Part shown: piece by piece, positions 1-11,066 of the stretch
Numbering within the stretch: position 1 is the stretch's first letter
How the letters are laid out: every line of letters starts with the position of its first letter
Assembly: GCA_023014485.1 (NCBI GenBank)
Contig: JAJOZX010001567.1
Location: 592,501-656,500 of the forward strand
Direction of reading: 5' to 3'
DNA: 64,000 bases
Source of the DNA: Bathynomus jamesi
Lineage: Eukaryota > Arthropoda > Malacostraca > Isopoda > Cirolanidae
The notes under the pieces: model-generated
Told to the model about the DNA's origin: nothing
Database searches by the model: none
What the model saw: only the letters and a program-made list of their open reading frames with translations
Made by a program: the position numbers and the translations under genes

Positions 1-222
1 AACCTAACTTTACCTAACCTAACCTAACTAAGTCTAGCCTAACATAACCTAACTTTACCTAACCTAAGTCTAGCCTAACATAACCTAACTTTACTTAACC
101 TAACTAAGTCTAGCCTAACATAACCTAACTTTACCTAACCTAACCTAAGTCTAGCCTAACATAACCTAACTTTACCTAACCTAACGAAGTCTAGCCTAAC
201 ATAACCTAACTTTACTTAACTC
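1..222. repeat. AACCT telomere-like satellite with higher-order unit
   Basis: The stretch is built from AACCT-type words, the complement of the arthropod TTAGG telomere repeat, but not as a pure array. The phrase AAGTCTAGCCTAACATAACC recurs five times, near 30, 66, 105, 145 and 186, so the period is about 36-41 bases. It starts at the window edge, so its true length is unknown. It is interstitial or subtelomeric rather than a proven chromosome end. Confidence 0.85.
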
Positions 223-937
223 TAAAACACTTGTTGATTAAATTTCAAATCCAGAGAATGACGTTGGCCTGAACCTTTGTACGATAAATGACTAAATTCT
301 CGGTACGACTATTCTAATAATCAGATAAGCAGTGTCTAAAAGCATTACCTAAACTACGGTCCACGCACAAACAAGGTGAATAAATGTATGTCACAAACAG
401 CAATCAATATGCTCTCGCTTCGCACGTAAACACACATACATATACTTTTAATCTATATATACATACATCTATATAATTGTTCACTACCCACCCCCCCAAT
501 GCACTCCTCACACATTTCGGTCACACATGTATATACAGTGTATATATACATACACACACGTGTGCCACAAGAATGGAGATCCAGAGCTAAGCATGCAACA
601 TGAAAATTTATTTCAAAAGATTAGTCTGGCTTAATCTTGAAATTGCCTTCAATTACGGTGAATAATCTTAATCGTAGCTGCAGGACCTATTTCTCCAAAA
701 AGATATTTTCCAATTAACATAAAAAATAGCATCTATTCACTGCGCCATGGAAGCCAGAATGGTCTTGCTTTAATTAATAAATCAATTATTAGTAGTAGTT
801 TCACAGTTAATTTCATTGCATTTGTTAGAAATTCACACAATTTGTTTATAATGAAAAATTGATTTGGTAACAGATGTAAATATAATTGCATACCTGTTTC
901 GAAATATGCCATTATTTTGTCATGTCTCAAGATTGCA

Positions 938-938
<1 letters not shown>
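223..938. other. no gene seen
   Basis: AT-rich DNA with short CA/TA runs near 425-560. No ORF with recognisable content and no inverted repeat ends that I can support. Confidence 0.5.

Positions 939-1005
<67 letters not shown>
939..1005. repeat. (TA)n microsatellite
   Basis: About 33 TA units. It abuts the LINE-A relic directly, inside what was coding sequence of that element. Confidence 0.95.
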
Positions 1006-1006
<1 letters not shown>

Positions 1007-2060
1007 GTTCCACTGTTGTTTGAGGAGTTATAGGGTTCAGAGTAAGATTAGGGACTAGTTTCTCCATTATTTTCCAAGTGTAAATAATGGTGTATCTCTC
1101 TCTTCTCCTTTCCAGTGAATATAGGTTTAGTTCGCGAAACCTTTCCCAGTAATTTAGTTCTTTGCACCCCTTCATCTTGGCTGTGAAGCTTCTCTGAATC
1201 CCTTCTAGCTGTCTAATGTCTTCTTTTTTATATGGGCATGTTAGGACCGAGCAATATTCCAATTTGGGTATGATCATTGTTTTCAGTAGAGAAATCATTA
1301 TATTCCTGTCCCTTCATTTAAAGGTTCTCAGTATCTGCCCAGTTACTCTCTTTGCTCTGTTTACTGCTATCTTAGTTTGTGTTTCAAATTTCGCATCATC
1401 AGTCATTACAACCCCTAAATCTTTTGCTTTAGAATTTCTCTGAATTTCCTGTCCATTTGGGGTATAATATTTCATGGATTTTGGGTCTTCTCTTTTTTCC
1501 GTACCGTAACAGCTGGAATTTCTCAGTGTTAAACTTCATATTGTTGTCTTCCGTCCACTTGTAGATTCTGTTCATGTCGGTTTGTAGAGATCCTATATCT
1601 TCTGGGTTTCTTATTTTCTACTGAGCTTTGTGTCATCGGCAAAGGATGTTACTGTGCTTTCTCTGGTAACGTCCTCATCTATGTCAGTTAGCATGACTAT
1701 GAAGAGTAGTGGAGCTAATACTGTTCCTTGTGATTCTGAGCTGAGGACCTCTGATTCTGATGAAGATACTCTTTGAGTCTTTGTACTGTAACGACTTTCG
1801 GCAGCTCACTAACGAAATCATGTATCCATCTCCCTACTTTTCCTGTTATTCCCATCTATTTCAGTTTATGTATTATGATTCCATGGTCACACTTGTCGAA
1901 CGCTTTGGCAAAGTCTGTGTATATTACATCATAGTTTTCATTACTTTCAAGTGCATCAATAATGTTGTTGTAGTATTCCATTAGTTGTGATAGGCATGAT
2001 CTGCCTGACCGAAACCCGTATATATATTCTTCATACATCATAAACGTCTGCCTTTTATAT
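1006..2060 (-). pseudogene. LINE-A reverse transcriptase fragment (copy 1)
   Basis: Degenerate non-LTR retrotransposon. On the minus strand 2041-1856 encodes an RT segment with the motif A stretch YTDFAKAFDKCDHG, and 1298-1006 encodes the post-RT region with LEYC and LYSLERRRERYTIIYTWK. The intervening nucleotide sequence aligns well with the better copy at 43369-44672 but carries frameshifts. Compared with that copy the last part of the ORF and the 3' UTR are missing, because the TA array at 939-1005 begins just after the PQTTVE codons. Family knowledge: RTs of this kind (CR1/Jockey-like) copy their own RNA by target-primed reverse transcription. This copy cannot be functional. Confidence 0.85.
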
Positions 2061-2409
2061 ATATATTATATATATACAAGCGGTTTAGATAATTCAATAA
2101 ATAATTTAATTGGCTTCAAATTGGTATGCTACTTTAAAAAACAATATTTGAAAAATTAAATACTTTAAAAATACATGCAAAAATTTCGTTGCCAAGCATA
2201 TGTGCGCCGCAAAGTGGTGGAAATATTTTGTTTTCCCTGCAACATATTACTGCATTTAATCACGTAGATAAGTAGCGTGGAGACCTTAGCCTACTCCTAA
2301 GTATAGTCTTGTCGTAAATGTTCAATCTGTGGTAAGTTGCCTTATTGCGTTGTGTCCTTCTATTTTGTTGTTCGTTGTTTCATGACAGTATATTCGCAAT
2401 ATTCACTTC
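2061..2409. other. no gene seen
   Basis: AT-rich sequence between the LINE-A relic and the Tc1/mariner relic. The terminal inverted repeat of the latter, if any survives, was not found here. Confidence 0.4.
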
Positions 2410-3168
2410 TTGAACCAAATAACCAATGAGTATACATACCGCGACTGGAAGCAAAATTATTGTAAGGTACTTGGTCTACAGGTAGCACTGCAATACGCTC
2501 TGGTATTGGCTGGTCATACACCTTTTAATCGCACGGCAGAAAATATCAATGTCGTCTGTGAGCTGATGCGCAGCCAAGAAAATACCCCAAACACCATTGT
2601 AAGCGCCCGACGAATCTTCAGACTTACACAGGCATCTCACGACGATCCGTGCAGCGGATATCAAAACATAATCTCCTCCTTAAAGTGTTTTAAGAGATTA
2701 TAGGTGCATAGATTAACAGCAACAATAAAGGAAATACGAGTGGACACGTGTAAATGCCTGTTGAAGCATTTTCACATCAAAAAGTCTGTCAAAACACCCA
2801 AAGCACTCAAAATAACCTTGTCTGCGCCAATATGGACAAGAAAACAAAACTAGCGTTTGCACGGCTTTTGAGGGAGAGGTCACGTTTCAATGGCTCTTTG
2901 ATGACAGCTGTTACCGTTTCCCTTATTAGCACCACTGACATTATAATCGTTAAAAGAGACGGGAAAGTCAATTCACAATACTACTGCGAAGTCTTCCTGT
3001 CCTGAATGTTACCTTGCATTGAAAATTACATACCATACTTCGTTTTTATTCAAGAAAGGGCACACCGTTCTCAAGACATCAATGTTTTTATGGGAAAATT
3101 GCGTAGACTTCATTAAACACAATCTTTGGCTACCAAACAGCCCAGATTTGAATCCCGTTGATTATTAG
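2410..3168 (+). pseudogene. Tc1/mariner transposase relic
   Basis: Several frames carry pieces of a Tc1/mariner-like DDE transposase. Residues NSQYYCEV near 2970-2993 match the block between the first two catalytic aspartates, and 3136-3165 encodes NSPDLNPVDY, the block holding the third catalytic aspartate, followed at once by a stop. The second aspartate block (usually QQDG) is destroyed; the frame reads IQERAHRS there. A helix-turn-helix-like N-terminal part may lie at 2440-2700. At least three frameshifts or stops separate these pieces. The family cuts and pastes at TA dinucleotides. No terminal inverted repeats were recognised, so the limits are approximate. Confidence 0.7.
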
Positions 3169-4374
3169 GGTTGAGAACGGAGTTTCACGTTCAGTCGCTG
3201 CTTGGGCTTCCTTTGAAAACTCACCATTCTAAAAAAAAAATGTTCCTTGAAATTAACCTGAAATTTCAAAGGAAATGGTAACAAATTGTCCTTCGAAAAT
3301 ATATCGAAGGACATTGTAATGATTTTCAAAGTAAATGATTTAAGAGGAAAGTGTCCTTTGACCGGGTTGCGAATTCAATCGATTTTAGTTTTTACCAATG
3401 ATAATTAATGAGAAATCCATAGTTTAGTTATTACACCAACAAAAAGTGACCTTGTTATTCAACAAATTTTTGCCATGCCTCACTTCAATCAACCTCACTT
3501 CCAGGTTATGACTTAGAGAAATAAGTTATTTACGAGAAGAGCCAACATCAGAGAAAATGTTCGTATCTCACTGTTGAGGTGGGTTGGGAGTGGTTGGAAG
3601 GGGAATGGTCCAGATCCTATAAGAATCAAGAAAAGCTAAAAAGAGACATGAAAAAGTTGAAGAGGGGTCATTCCATAATGATATTACGAAATCCGGTCTC
3701 AAAATTATATATTTCTCCACCGCATAATTCATTTTCTTCAGACATCACAAATAAGACATGAATTTCAGCCGATTTCTATGTATGCACGATTGTGATGCGT
3801 CTAATAAAAATAATGATGATAATGATAACGATAAATATATATGGCAGAAACGCAATTTTCCACGTTATATTCCGTAGACGAAAATAATGATATCTTATTA
3901 AATAAATTCATAAAAAAAAATACAGAGGCTAAATTTAGGACAAAATTTTCTTACAAATGAGTTAAACTCATTTCTTTCTACGCAGAAGCATGACTGATCA
4001 TACTCGGCAAAATGACAGAAGCCGAGTAATTAAAAGGTACCACAAAAAGATACATTACCAACATCGGATTAATCATAGGCGAAGATTTCAAACTGTTGAA
4101 GGTTCTAATCGCTCAGCGCGCTGCATAAAACCCGAATAGAGCAGGACTTAATAATTCTAGAAATGACTCCTCAATTAGTCGGTTGTAAAAAAGAAACGAA
4201 CTTTGTCTTTAACGCCAATCATTGCTTACATTTAGAAGTTTATGGAAGAAATAAGCTTTATGAATGTACTTTTATCATGCACAAAGTTTGGCTTCATTGT
4301 CCGTCTTTATGGTGCGCAAATGGCCTTATATTTAACTAATGAACCTAAATTCTTCATACATCATAAACGTCTGC

Positions 4375-4378
<4 letters not shown>
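3169..4378. other. no gene seen; short LINE-A scrap at the end
   Basis: No supportable coding region. A small hairpin lies near 3280-3305. Positions 4351-4380 repeat almost exactly the edge of LINE-A copy 1 (2024-2058), and like it run straight into a TA array. Confidence 0.5.

Positions 4379-4413
<35 letters not shown>
4379..4413. repeat. (TA)n microsatellite
   Basis: Continuous TA run abutting the LINE-A scrap at 4351-4380. Confidence 0.95.
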
Positions 4414-4416
<3 letters not shown>

Positions 4417-4452
4417 TCTTTAAGAAAAATTAGTAATAGTAATATCTAACGT

Positions 4453-4456
<4 letters not shown>

Positions 4457-4547
<91 letters not shown>
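4457..4547. repeat. (TA)n microsatellite
   Basis: About 45 TA units, one of the longest arrays in the window. Confidence 0.95.
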
Positions 4548-4549
<2 letters not shown>

Positions 4550-4920
4550 GTATATATAATTTTATATTATTGAGATAGGAAGACTTATATTTTATACACT
4601 TTTCGTATAAAAATTTTCCAAAAGAGAAAAAAATTTACTCGTATTTCCCAATTTCAAAAATGAGAGGTACCAGAAGATGAATAATAATGGAAATAGAGAA
4701 ATGACTTTCGCCTTTATAACTCTAATCGATAATGATCAAATTTCCTTGCATTAATACGTCAAAACCGAGACAAAAAGAAGTATTAAAAAGAAGTTCGCAA
4801 TTTATCGCTTTAAGGACTTTAATCTAATGAAAGTAGAAAGTTTCGTAATATATTATGCGCATTTTATATCACTTTTATAACTATATTTTCGAGTAGGGTT
4901 GGCTTGTATAGGTTTTATTG

Positions 4921-4926
<6 letters not shown>

Positions 4927-4961
<35 letters not shown>
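4927..4961. repeat. (TA)n microsatellite
   Basis: TA array into which the small inverted-repeat element at 4962-5037 is inserted. Confidence 0.9.
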
Positions 4962-4963
<2 letters not shown>

Positions 4964-5037
4964 GGTGATTCAAAAGTCCTACCTCAAAAGTATTTAGTGT
5001 GTAGTTATTTTTGTGACAGGACTTTTGAATCACCCTG
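4962..5037. mobile_element. 76-bp Tc1/mariner-type MITE
   Basis: Left end ATGGTGATTCAAAAGTCCT and right end AGGACTTTTGAATCACCCTG are inverted copies of about 18 bp, flanked by TA on both sides (TA at 4960-4961 and 5038-5039). CACCCTG at the end is shared by several other TA-flanked elements here. There is no coding capacity, so any movement would need a transposase from elsewhere. Confidence 0.75.
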
Positions 5038-5071
5038 TATATACATATATATCTTAGAAACAAGGGCTACT

Positions 5072-5292
5072 TCATGTTCATTGTCACAACACCGTTTCCC
5101 GTCGATCAGCGAAATAAAGCAACATTGGGTCTGGAGAGTAGCTGGATAGGGGACCGTCCTTCGCGTCCAGATGATGTAGCGACCCGCGTTTAGGGTTCCA
5201 CTTAAAGCTGTAGGTTTCCTCCATCACATGACCTCTGATGTTATGAAGGAGGATAAACAACCCCAAAAATGAAATGATGATGATAATAATCT
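5072..5292 (+). mobile_element. 5S rRNA-derived SINE (copy 1)
   Basis: Positions 5086-5160 resemble the body of 5S rRNA, including a stretch like GATCAGCGAAATAAAGCAAC and GGATAGGGGACCGTCC, which cover the 5S internal promoter region (box A and box C equivalents). Downstream comes the block TTCCACTTAAAGCTGTAGGT (5197-5216), also present in the tRNA-headed SINEs of this window, then a tail ending in AAACAACCCC and a short ATG/ATA-rich stretch. This architecture is that of 5S-headed (SINE3-type) retroposons transcribed by RNA polymerase III and moved by a LINE. Related copies: 33487-33654 and 53640-53845. Confidence 0.8.
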
Positions 5293-6210
5293 TTGGATCA
5301 ATGTCTTTGCATTTCTTGCGCCATTTTCCCTCTTACTAAACCTTCTCTTTCTAAGATTTTTTAGTATTTTAAGAAACTATTTTTAAAGTTTCATTTCTTA
5401 AGTTTTACTTCTTAGTATTTCACTATAGTAGTCGAGGATTCAAATACCATGTTCTTAAGTTACCCATAGCACCGGAGAAGTACTTCGCTCTCTTGTCGTT
5501 ATCTACCGCGTTTTCTGTTTGTATAAAATGGCGAATGTACGTATTTTACGATCCGCGTTAGTCAATTTCGTATCTTAAATAATAATTGAAATTTGCTGTT
5601 TAAAAGCAGTATTTTAAAGTCCTTCATTCATCATTATATAAGAGTCGTGAACTCGCTTTACAAATGAAGAGAGTAAGCATAATACTTACAAGAACAAAGC
5701 ATATAGGTTATTTATGAGCTCGTGAGGGAACGATAAGCCTTAGAGGAAGTGTATTAACACAAGAGCCCAAACACGAACAGAATTTCCTTTACAGAGTGAG
5801 TAAATCGTTCGAGTGTTGAATTCTGCAACCATAAATCATGATGGCTAAAGACTAAGCTGAAAGCACTTTTGTTCGCATTAAGACAAAAACCTTAAGAGTC
5901 TAGTTGGGCTAAAACCATTAATAATTACTCGATAAATAAACAATAAACAAAAGAGCGCCAAATGTACTTTCAATCAATTTATTCATTTATAAACATATCA
6001 TCAGATAAAAAACTACTTTATTGATAAAATATACAACGTATGAAAAGTGAAAAATGTATTATAGTGTATGACAAACAAACGTGCGGGTTGCGATTTTGCA
6101 TTTTATCATTTTAGGCCCTTAAGCTTTTCGCTTTAGTGGTCTGTATGGTGAAAATAAAACTGCTTTCCTCTTAAACTTTATATTTTTGTTATGAATTTTT
6201 ATATAGAAGC

Positions 6211-6213
<3 letters not shown>
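5293..6213. other. no gene; dispersed repeat scrap near 6095-6150
   Basis: The phrase GCATTTTATCATTTTAGGCC followed by CTTAAGCTTTTCGCTTTAG at about 6098-6138 reappears at 7858-7895 and in altered form at 13835, 40965 and 46575, marking a dispersed repeat. Nothing else is supportable. Confidence 0.5.

Positions 6214-6258
<45 letters not shown>
6214..6258. repeat. (GA)n microsatellite
   Basis: About 22 GA units without interruption. Confidence 0.95.
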
Positions 6259-6261
<3 letters not shown>

Positions 6262-6545
6262 ATAAGCTTGGACTGCTAAAAATCCACTGAACCCGCATTC
6301 AATTTATATTTTGGAGAAGTTGGTCCACGATCCATATTTTGCGATAAACTGGCGCTTCCTCGCTGAGTGGTTAGGGAGATTAGTCCCATACGCTGGAATA
6401 TTAAATTTAATTTTCTCTATCGCTTGCCACAATTTAATGAACGATTTCAAACACGACCACCAAAAAATTTGGATTTAACTTTACCCAGAGTTTCAAAGAT
6501 AGAGACTTTACTTTAGCTCAGCGTACGTTCGATTTATTTCAACTA

Positions 6546-6858
6546 TCTATTATAGATAATTGTCTTTTATAATAAATAACTTATTCTAGATAATTATCTT
6601 TTATAATAAATAACGGATCACCTGAAGACCAGGGCCCCCAGCCTTCTTTAGTTAGCTTTATAAGGCTAACTAACGAAACTATCACGACTTAACCTAACCA
6701 ATCGTTAAGGGCGTACAGTTGACCTAACGATTGGTTAGGTTAGGTCATGATATTTTCGCTAGTTAGCCTTATAAGGCTAATCCTAAATAACTTATAGATA
6801 ATTATCTTTTATAATAAAGAACTTATTATGATAATTGTTTTTTATAATAAATAACTTA
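6546..6858. repeat. about 37-bp AT-rich minisatellite, interrupted
   Basis: A unit containing AGATAATTATCTTTTATAAT and AAATAACTT occurs twice at 6546-6613 and about twice again at 6785-6858. The foldback element at 6634-6781 separates the two halves, consistent with an insertion into the minisatellite. Confidence 0.7.
6634..6781. mobile_element. foldback element with AACCT-like core (copy 1)
   Basis: Palindromic element. The left arm begins CCCCCAGCCTTCTTTAGTTA and includes AGCTTTATAAGGCTAACTAA, then ACTTAACCTAACCAATCGTT. The right arm mirrors this as ACGATTGGTTAGGTTAGGTC followed by TAGCCTTATAAGGCTAA. The outermost right arm is missing compared with the copy at 20622-20824. There is no coding capacity. 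Confidence 0.8.
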
Positions 6859-7216
6859 AGCTTAAAACATCCGCATACATACAGACGATATCAAATCAAA
6901 TCAATTCCCCAGATATTCTACATAAAGGGACGCGTGTGGTAAAATATACAGTATAATTAATAGCTTTTATATAATATAACGTTATTTCTAAATTTTTTAC
7001 TCGTTGTGAGCACCATTCTCGCAATATTTTTGTGTATAAATTTAATCTGGAGCAAAAGCTTCTTTAGTGTTACATCAACAGGATTGACGACTTAACGTAG
7101 TCACTCGAGAATGACAACACCACCTGACAATTTTTAATGGTCTCTCATACAAACATTAACCACAGCAGCGGGCTCCAACTTTATTGATCTTCCGGAAAAT
7201 GTTACGTAGGATAGAA

Positions 7217-7267
7217 TATATATATACACACACATATATATACTGTATATGAAAATATATATATATA

Positions 7268-7310
<43 letters not shown>
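7217..7310. repeat. compound TA/CA microsatellite
   Basis: Interrupted TA runs with a short CA patch. Confidence 0.85.
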
Positions 7311-7473
7311 AAATTGAAGAGTATATACTGAAATGAATTTACAGTTTTGACAGTATTCAAAACTGTGAAAAGAAAATTTTTTAGACTAAATAAAATTTTA
7401 GAAATATTTATTTCTCTAAATGTCGTAAATATCATATAATATTTAGAACGCATTTAACATTTCAACAATAAAG

Positions 7474-7477
<4 letters not shown>

Positions 7478-7510
<33 letters not shown>

Positions 7511-7521
7511 TATATATATAA
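7478..7521. repeat. (TA)n microsatellite
   Basis: TA array with one internal A/T break. Confidence 0.9.
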
Positions 7522-7971
7522 AATGTTTTTCTTTTCAATACTTCCATCAAAAGACATCAAAATGTCATGAAACTATTGTGAAAATGCAACCGCAGCGGAG
7601 TCATTTATTTCATCCGTTGAATTAAAGTTGATCTAAATTGAATCTTGATTTACAAAAATTCAATTAATAGGATTTGTTTTACATTTAATTTAATTATTTA
7701 TTTTTTGTATATTTAATTATTTATTCTTTATTTTCAAAGTAACTCAAATAAACGAATAAACGTTAAATACAAATTTTTATTGATGAAATAGTGTTTACAG
7801 AGAGTCTATCCACGCTTTGACATACCGGTATATGCATGAAAACGAGTTTGGGGTATTTTGCATTTTATCATTTTAGGCCTTCAAGATTTTGCCTTTCTCG
7901 CCTCACAAACAAAATTTAACAGCGAAGATTTTGAAAGCACTCACTTTTAGCCTCAGCTATTCAGTTTACAC
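7522..7971. other. no gene; dispersed repeat scrap at 7850-7900
   Basis: The only recognisable element is the second copy of the GCATTTTATCATTTTAGGCC repeat seen at 6098-6138. Confidence 0.5.
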
Positions 7972-7972
7972 A

Positions 7973-8008
<36 letters not shown>

Positions 8009-8034
8009 ATATATATATATATATGCATTTAACT
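7972..8034. repeat. (TA)n microsatellite
   Basis: Broken TA array flanking the palindrome at 8057-8226. Confidence 0.9.
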
Positions 8035-8056
8035 GCAATGACCACGCAGTATATAA

Positions 8057-8226
8057 ATGAATAGAAACGACATAAGTATTAAGGAACGCTTCTGCACACG
8101 AGGAAGAGAAATCACGAATAAATGAAAAATGAGGCGAACCGCGGTTCGCCTCATTTTTCATTTATTCGTGATTTCTCTTCCTCGTGTGCAGAAGCGTTCC
8201 TTAATACTTATGTCGTTTCTATTCAT
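8057..8226. repeat. perfect 170-bp palindrome of a SINE-like segment
   Basis: Two 85-bp arms are exact reverse complements with no spacer; the centre is at 8141/8142 in AACCGCGGTT. Each arm is the same sequence as the 3' part of the 264-bp units at 22911-23552 (for example AGGAACGTTTCTGCACACGA there, AGGAACGCTTCTGCACACGA here). The flank on the left, 8028-8056, continues that homology but the right flank is a TA array. Confidence 0.95.
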
Positions 8227-8248
8227 ATATATATATATATATATATAT
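8227..8248. repeat. (TA)n, target of the adjacent transposon
   Basis: TA run supplying the presumed 8-bp ATATATAT target duplication of the element beginning at 8249. Confidence 0.85.
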
Positions 8249-8386
8249 TAGGCCGGGTCGAAATTTTATATTGAAAAGGTACATATTGTGAGGGGTTTGA
8301 ATGGAACACAGGAACCCCCTCATAAATTATTTTCGCTGTTTAAAGCTTCCTACCCCTGGCACAATTTTTCACATTTTGACCTATAT

Positions 8387-8688
8387 GCGCCTCGGTGGTG
8401 TAGTGGTTAGCGTCGCTGACTACGAATCCATCGGCCCCGAGATCGAGACCCGGTAACGGCAGCCGGCGCACAGCAAAACCCAGCTGTTCATCCTCTCAAA
8501 CAATAAAGAAAGTGGTTGGTAGATAAATGGGTACCCTGGGTGGCGTAGTGGTTAAGACGCTGGGCTGCTGGTGGGGCGTGGTTCGGATTCCACGTTAAAC
8601 TGTAGGTCTAAGGTGGAGTGAAAAGCTTGACCTTCGTCAGAATGAACAATTCGGGCGGAAGCAAACGAAAGGTAACGAAAGGTATATT
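8387..8688 (+). mobile_element. tandem tRNA-headed SINE (copy 1)
   Basis: Two tRNA-like promoter units lie in tandem: first box A TGGTGTAGTGGTTAGCG at 8395 with a B-box-like GATCGAGACCC at 8441, then a second box A TGGCGTAGTGGTTAAG near 8540. They are followed by the shared block GGTTCGGATTCCACGTTAAA (8580-8599) and CTGTAGGTC. The tail from AAGCTTGACCTTCGT (8620) to GAAAGGTATAT matches the LINE-A 3' end. It would be transcribed by RNA polymerase III and mobilised in trans by LINE-A; the mobilisation is inferred. It sits inside DNA transposon element 1. Confidence 0.85.
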
Positions 8689-8942
8689 GAAGAACATTCC
8701 ATTTATACGAGACTTACTCTACATTCAGGTTTTTTGCCGACATAAATCTTCATTAACGTATAATATTTTATTTAATAATGTACAGTATTAGGAAAATTAA
8801 TTAAATACAACAATATATTCAGAAGAAAAAATTAGAGGCATAATAAATGTGCTAAAATTCAATTTACTTTTTCATTGTTCCTTATCACATCAAAAGGGAA
8901 GAAATTTTCAATATCATTAAGAAATTTTATTTCATATGTTTC
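8689..8942. other. 3' untranslated part of element 1
   Basis: AT-rich sequence between the SINE insertion and the end of the transposase frame; no separate feature seen. Confidence 0.5.
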
Positions 8943-11066
8943 TTACTCATTCCATTGGGCCTTCCATTCAAACTTGGACAGTTTTCGCCTTGATTCTAAT
9001 GAGTTTAAGATAAACTTTTGACGGCTGTCATATCCTATTCTTTCTTGACATGCCTTTGTTACTAGGTTCACTGCCCTTTCCACACTTTGACTGTGGCATG
9101 AAAAAGAAGCTATCTCCAGTGGCTTACATCGAGCCTGTAGGAGCTCATCATCGCTAAAATTGTTTAGCAGCGATGGAGAAGTAATGATCTCCTTTTGCCA
9201 ATCAATCATCTCGGTGTAGTCAGTAGATTGGAAATTGAGGGTTCGAGGCAACTCAAAGTTTCTGGTACCTGAAAATCTTGTTCTTGAAAGAATGATTTTC
9301 TGAATAGCTTGCTCCCTAATATCTAGTCTCTTGTCAGTTACCATTGATATGAGTATATTTTCTGGGTGGGCAAAGTAGGCGTTATTCTTTAATACTGGTT
9401 CTATGATTGATCTATGTTGTTCATCTAAATTTCGAAGCAAGCATATTAAATGGCAAAAGTTATATGCACTATCAGTTGCATTAGGATGAGATTTTATCTA
9501 AAACCACCCTGGAGCATAGAACTGCATAATAATGTTGACTATATCTTGAAGGTTTTTATCGGGATTTGGCGTTGAGATATATAAGCGAAGGACCCTGTTG
9601 GCTAGAGTTAGCCAGCGAGCATGGTGAAGGGTACCTGGGGATCGAGTGGACAGATCTTGAGAAGTGTCTCCAATTTGCACTGCCAAACACATATCACAGA
9701 GATATCTTTGATCACTGCTTAGCTCCTTCACAACATTTGCTTGAATTTCTTTAATGTTTCCCTTTACGCCCTCCAATTCTGTTAAATCTGTTTTCAGTTT
9801 ATTCCCAGTTGAACCCACAAAAGTATTTGGACCTGTTGTTTTACCATCAACAGCTTTGTAGACACGCATAAAAGGCAGCTCATTCAAATGGAAGAGGCAC
9901 ACCAACCATTGCACTGGTCTGTTAAGATGAATTTCAACTAGTTTTATGGCTCCACCAATTTTTCCTGTATTTACAGGAGTACCATCACACAGTAAAGCTT
10001 TGATAGTATCTGTGCTGTTCGAGTCTGTAATAATAGTTATCAACTCTTCTGCTATGCAGCGAGCAGTTCCATTATCTGGTGTAACATGGTCTACATAGAT
10101 GCTTCCAGGTTCTTTCACAATAACATAGTGTTCTTCTTTTATCTTTCCACTTTAAGTTAATGTGATATATTTCCTTCCATCAAATTCAAGGCACTCCATC
10201 TTCAGATTTTCGGATTTAGACCAAAAAGTATTTGTTTCACCCACGTGATTTCTTTCTCTTTCTAATTTCTTTCTGTCAAGCATGTTGGTGTGGTTAAGGA
10301 TCCCCATATCTTTTAAAGCTGCATTGACTATTGCAGCTGCAGCTCTACAACTTACACGATAATGATCTGCTGTTAATGCTTGGTTTTTATAGGAGTGCCT
10401 GTTCTGAATATTCTCAGTCATTTCTAAATCAGCCTCATAATCTACATCCTGACTCTCGGTATTTTCTATAAATTCCAATGGTAAAACATTGGTGGCTTCA
10501 GTCATTTCTTCTTGTGCTTTTAGTTGACGGTTTTGTACTTCTTGGGCTCTTGCTAAAGATTTCTTCTTAGTTGAACTAGCTATGCGATCAATTGGTCCTA
10601 ACTTGTTTTTTCTTTGTTTTTGACCCACAAAAGACTCCCATTCTGCCATTGGTATTTTAGCCTTACACCTGCAATATTTCCTATCAATTCCCTTATCATA
10701 GCATTCACAGGAAGATATATCAAACATTTCATCATACTGAGCTACTTTTAAAGCAAAACTTTCATTTCTTTGATGTAATGGCACCTTGTTTAATTTTAAG
10801 GCTTCTTCTATTAGTCAACTGACCTTAAGATAGATACCTTTGGTGTTAATCATAGGAAAAGAAAATTTCATCCAAATGTCTTCAATATCTTTTACAACAA
10901 CCCTGTAACAATCATTAGCAGTTACTGATCCTTTTGATTTAGCTTCTTCACGACGGCGCACAAAAAGGTAGTGTCTCACAACATCTGCTTTTGAAGGAGT
11001 CATGGCTGCTGGGAATTCCATAGGATATCCAAAGGCTGCATTTGAGGACTTGCTTCTAGTAGTCAT
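8943..11066 (-). pseudogene. divergent hAT-like transposase, element 1
   Basis: A single minus-strand frame of about 708 codons, broken only by three in-frame stops (10815-10817, 10152-10154, 9498-9500), with no frameshift. Start chosen at the ATG ending at 11066. The N-terminal part has a cysteine cluster (CECYDKG...YCRCK), possibly metal binding. The middle carries CDGTPVNTG, then CLFHLNEL, then HHARW; the C-terminal part has SVERAV. These line up in order with hAT motifs (second catalytic D, C/HxxH, RW, terminal E). Element 2 (57919-60802) has the same order: DTTSVNTG, CQHHILDR, NARWHSRA, CAERAI. I infer an RNase-H-fold DDE transposase distantly related to hAT; the exact superfamily is unassigned. 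With three stops this copy is dead but fairly young. Confidence 0.7.

Noticed and set aside
1..222. A true chromosome end
   Set aside because: The AACCT words are imperfect and organised in a longer unit, and the sequence continues into transposon DNA. The left side is not visible.
939..1298. Open frames with long IYIYIY runs, here and at every other TA array
   Set aside because: They are translations of TA microsatellites joined to flanking DNA. Only the non-repeat part at 1006-1298 is meaningful, as LINE-A.
5072..5160. A real 5S rRNA gene
   Set aside because: Only part of 5S similarity is present with many changes, and each copy is followed by the same SINE core and tail. The 53640 copy has the best head but the same structure.
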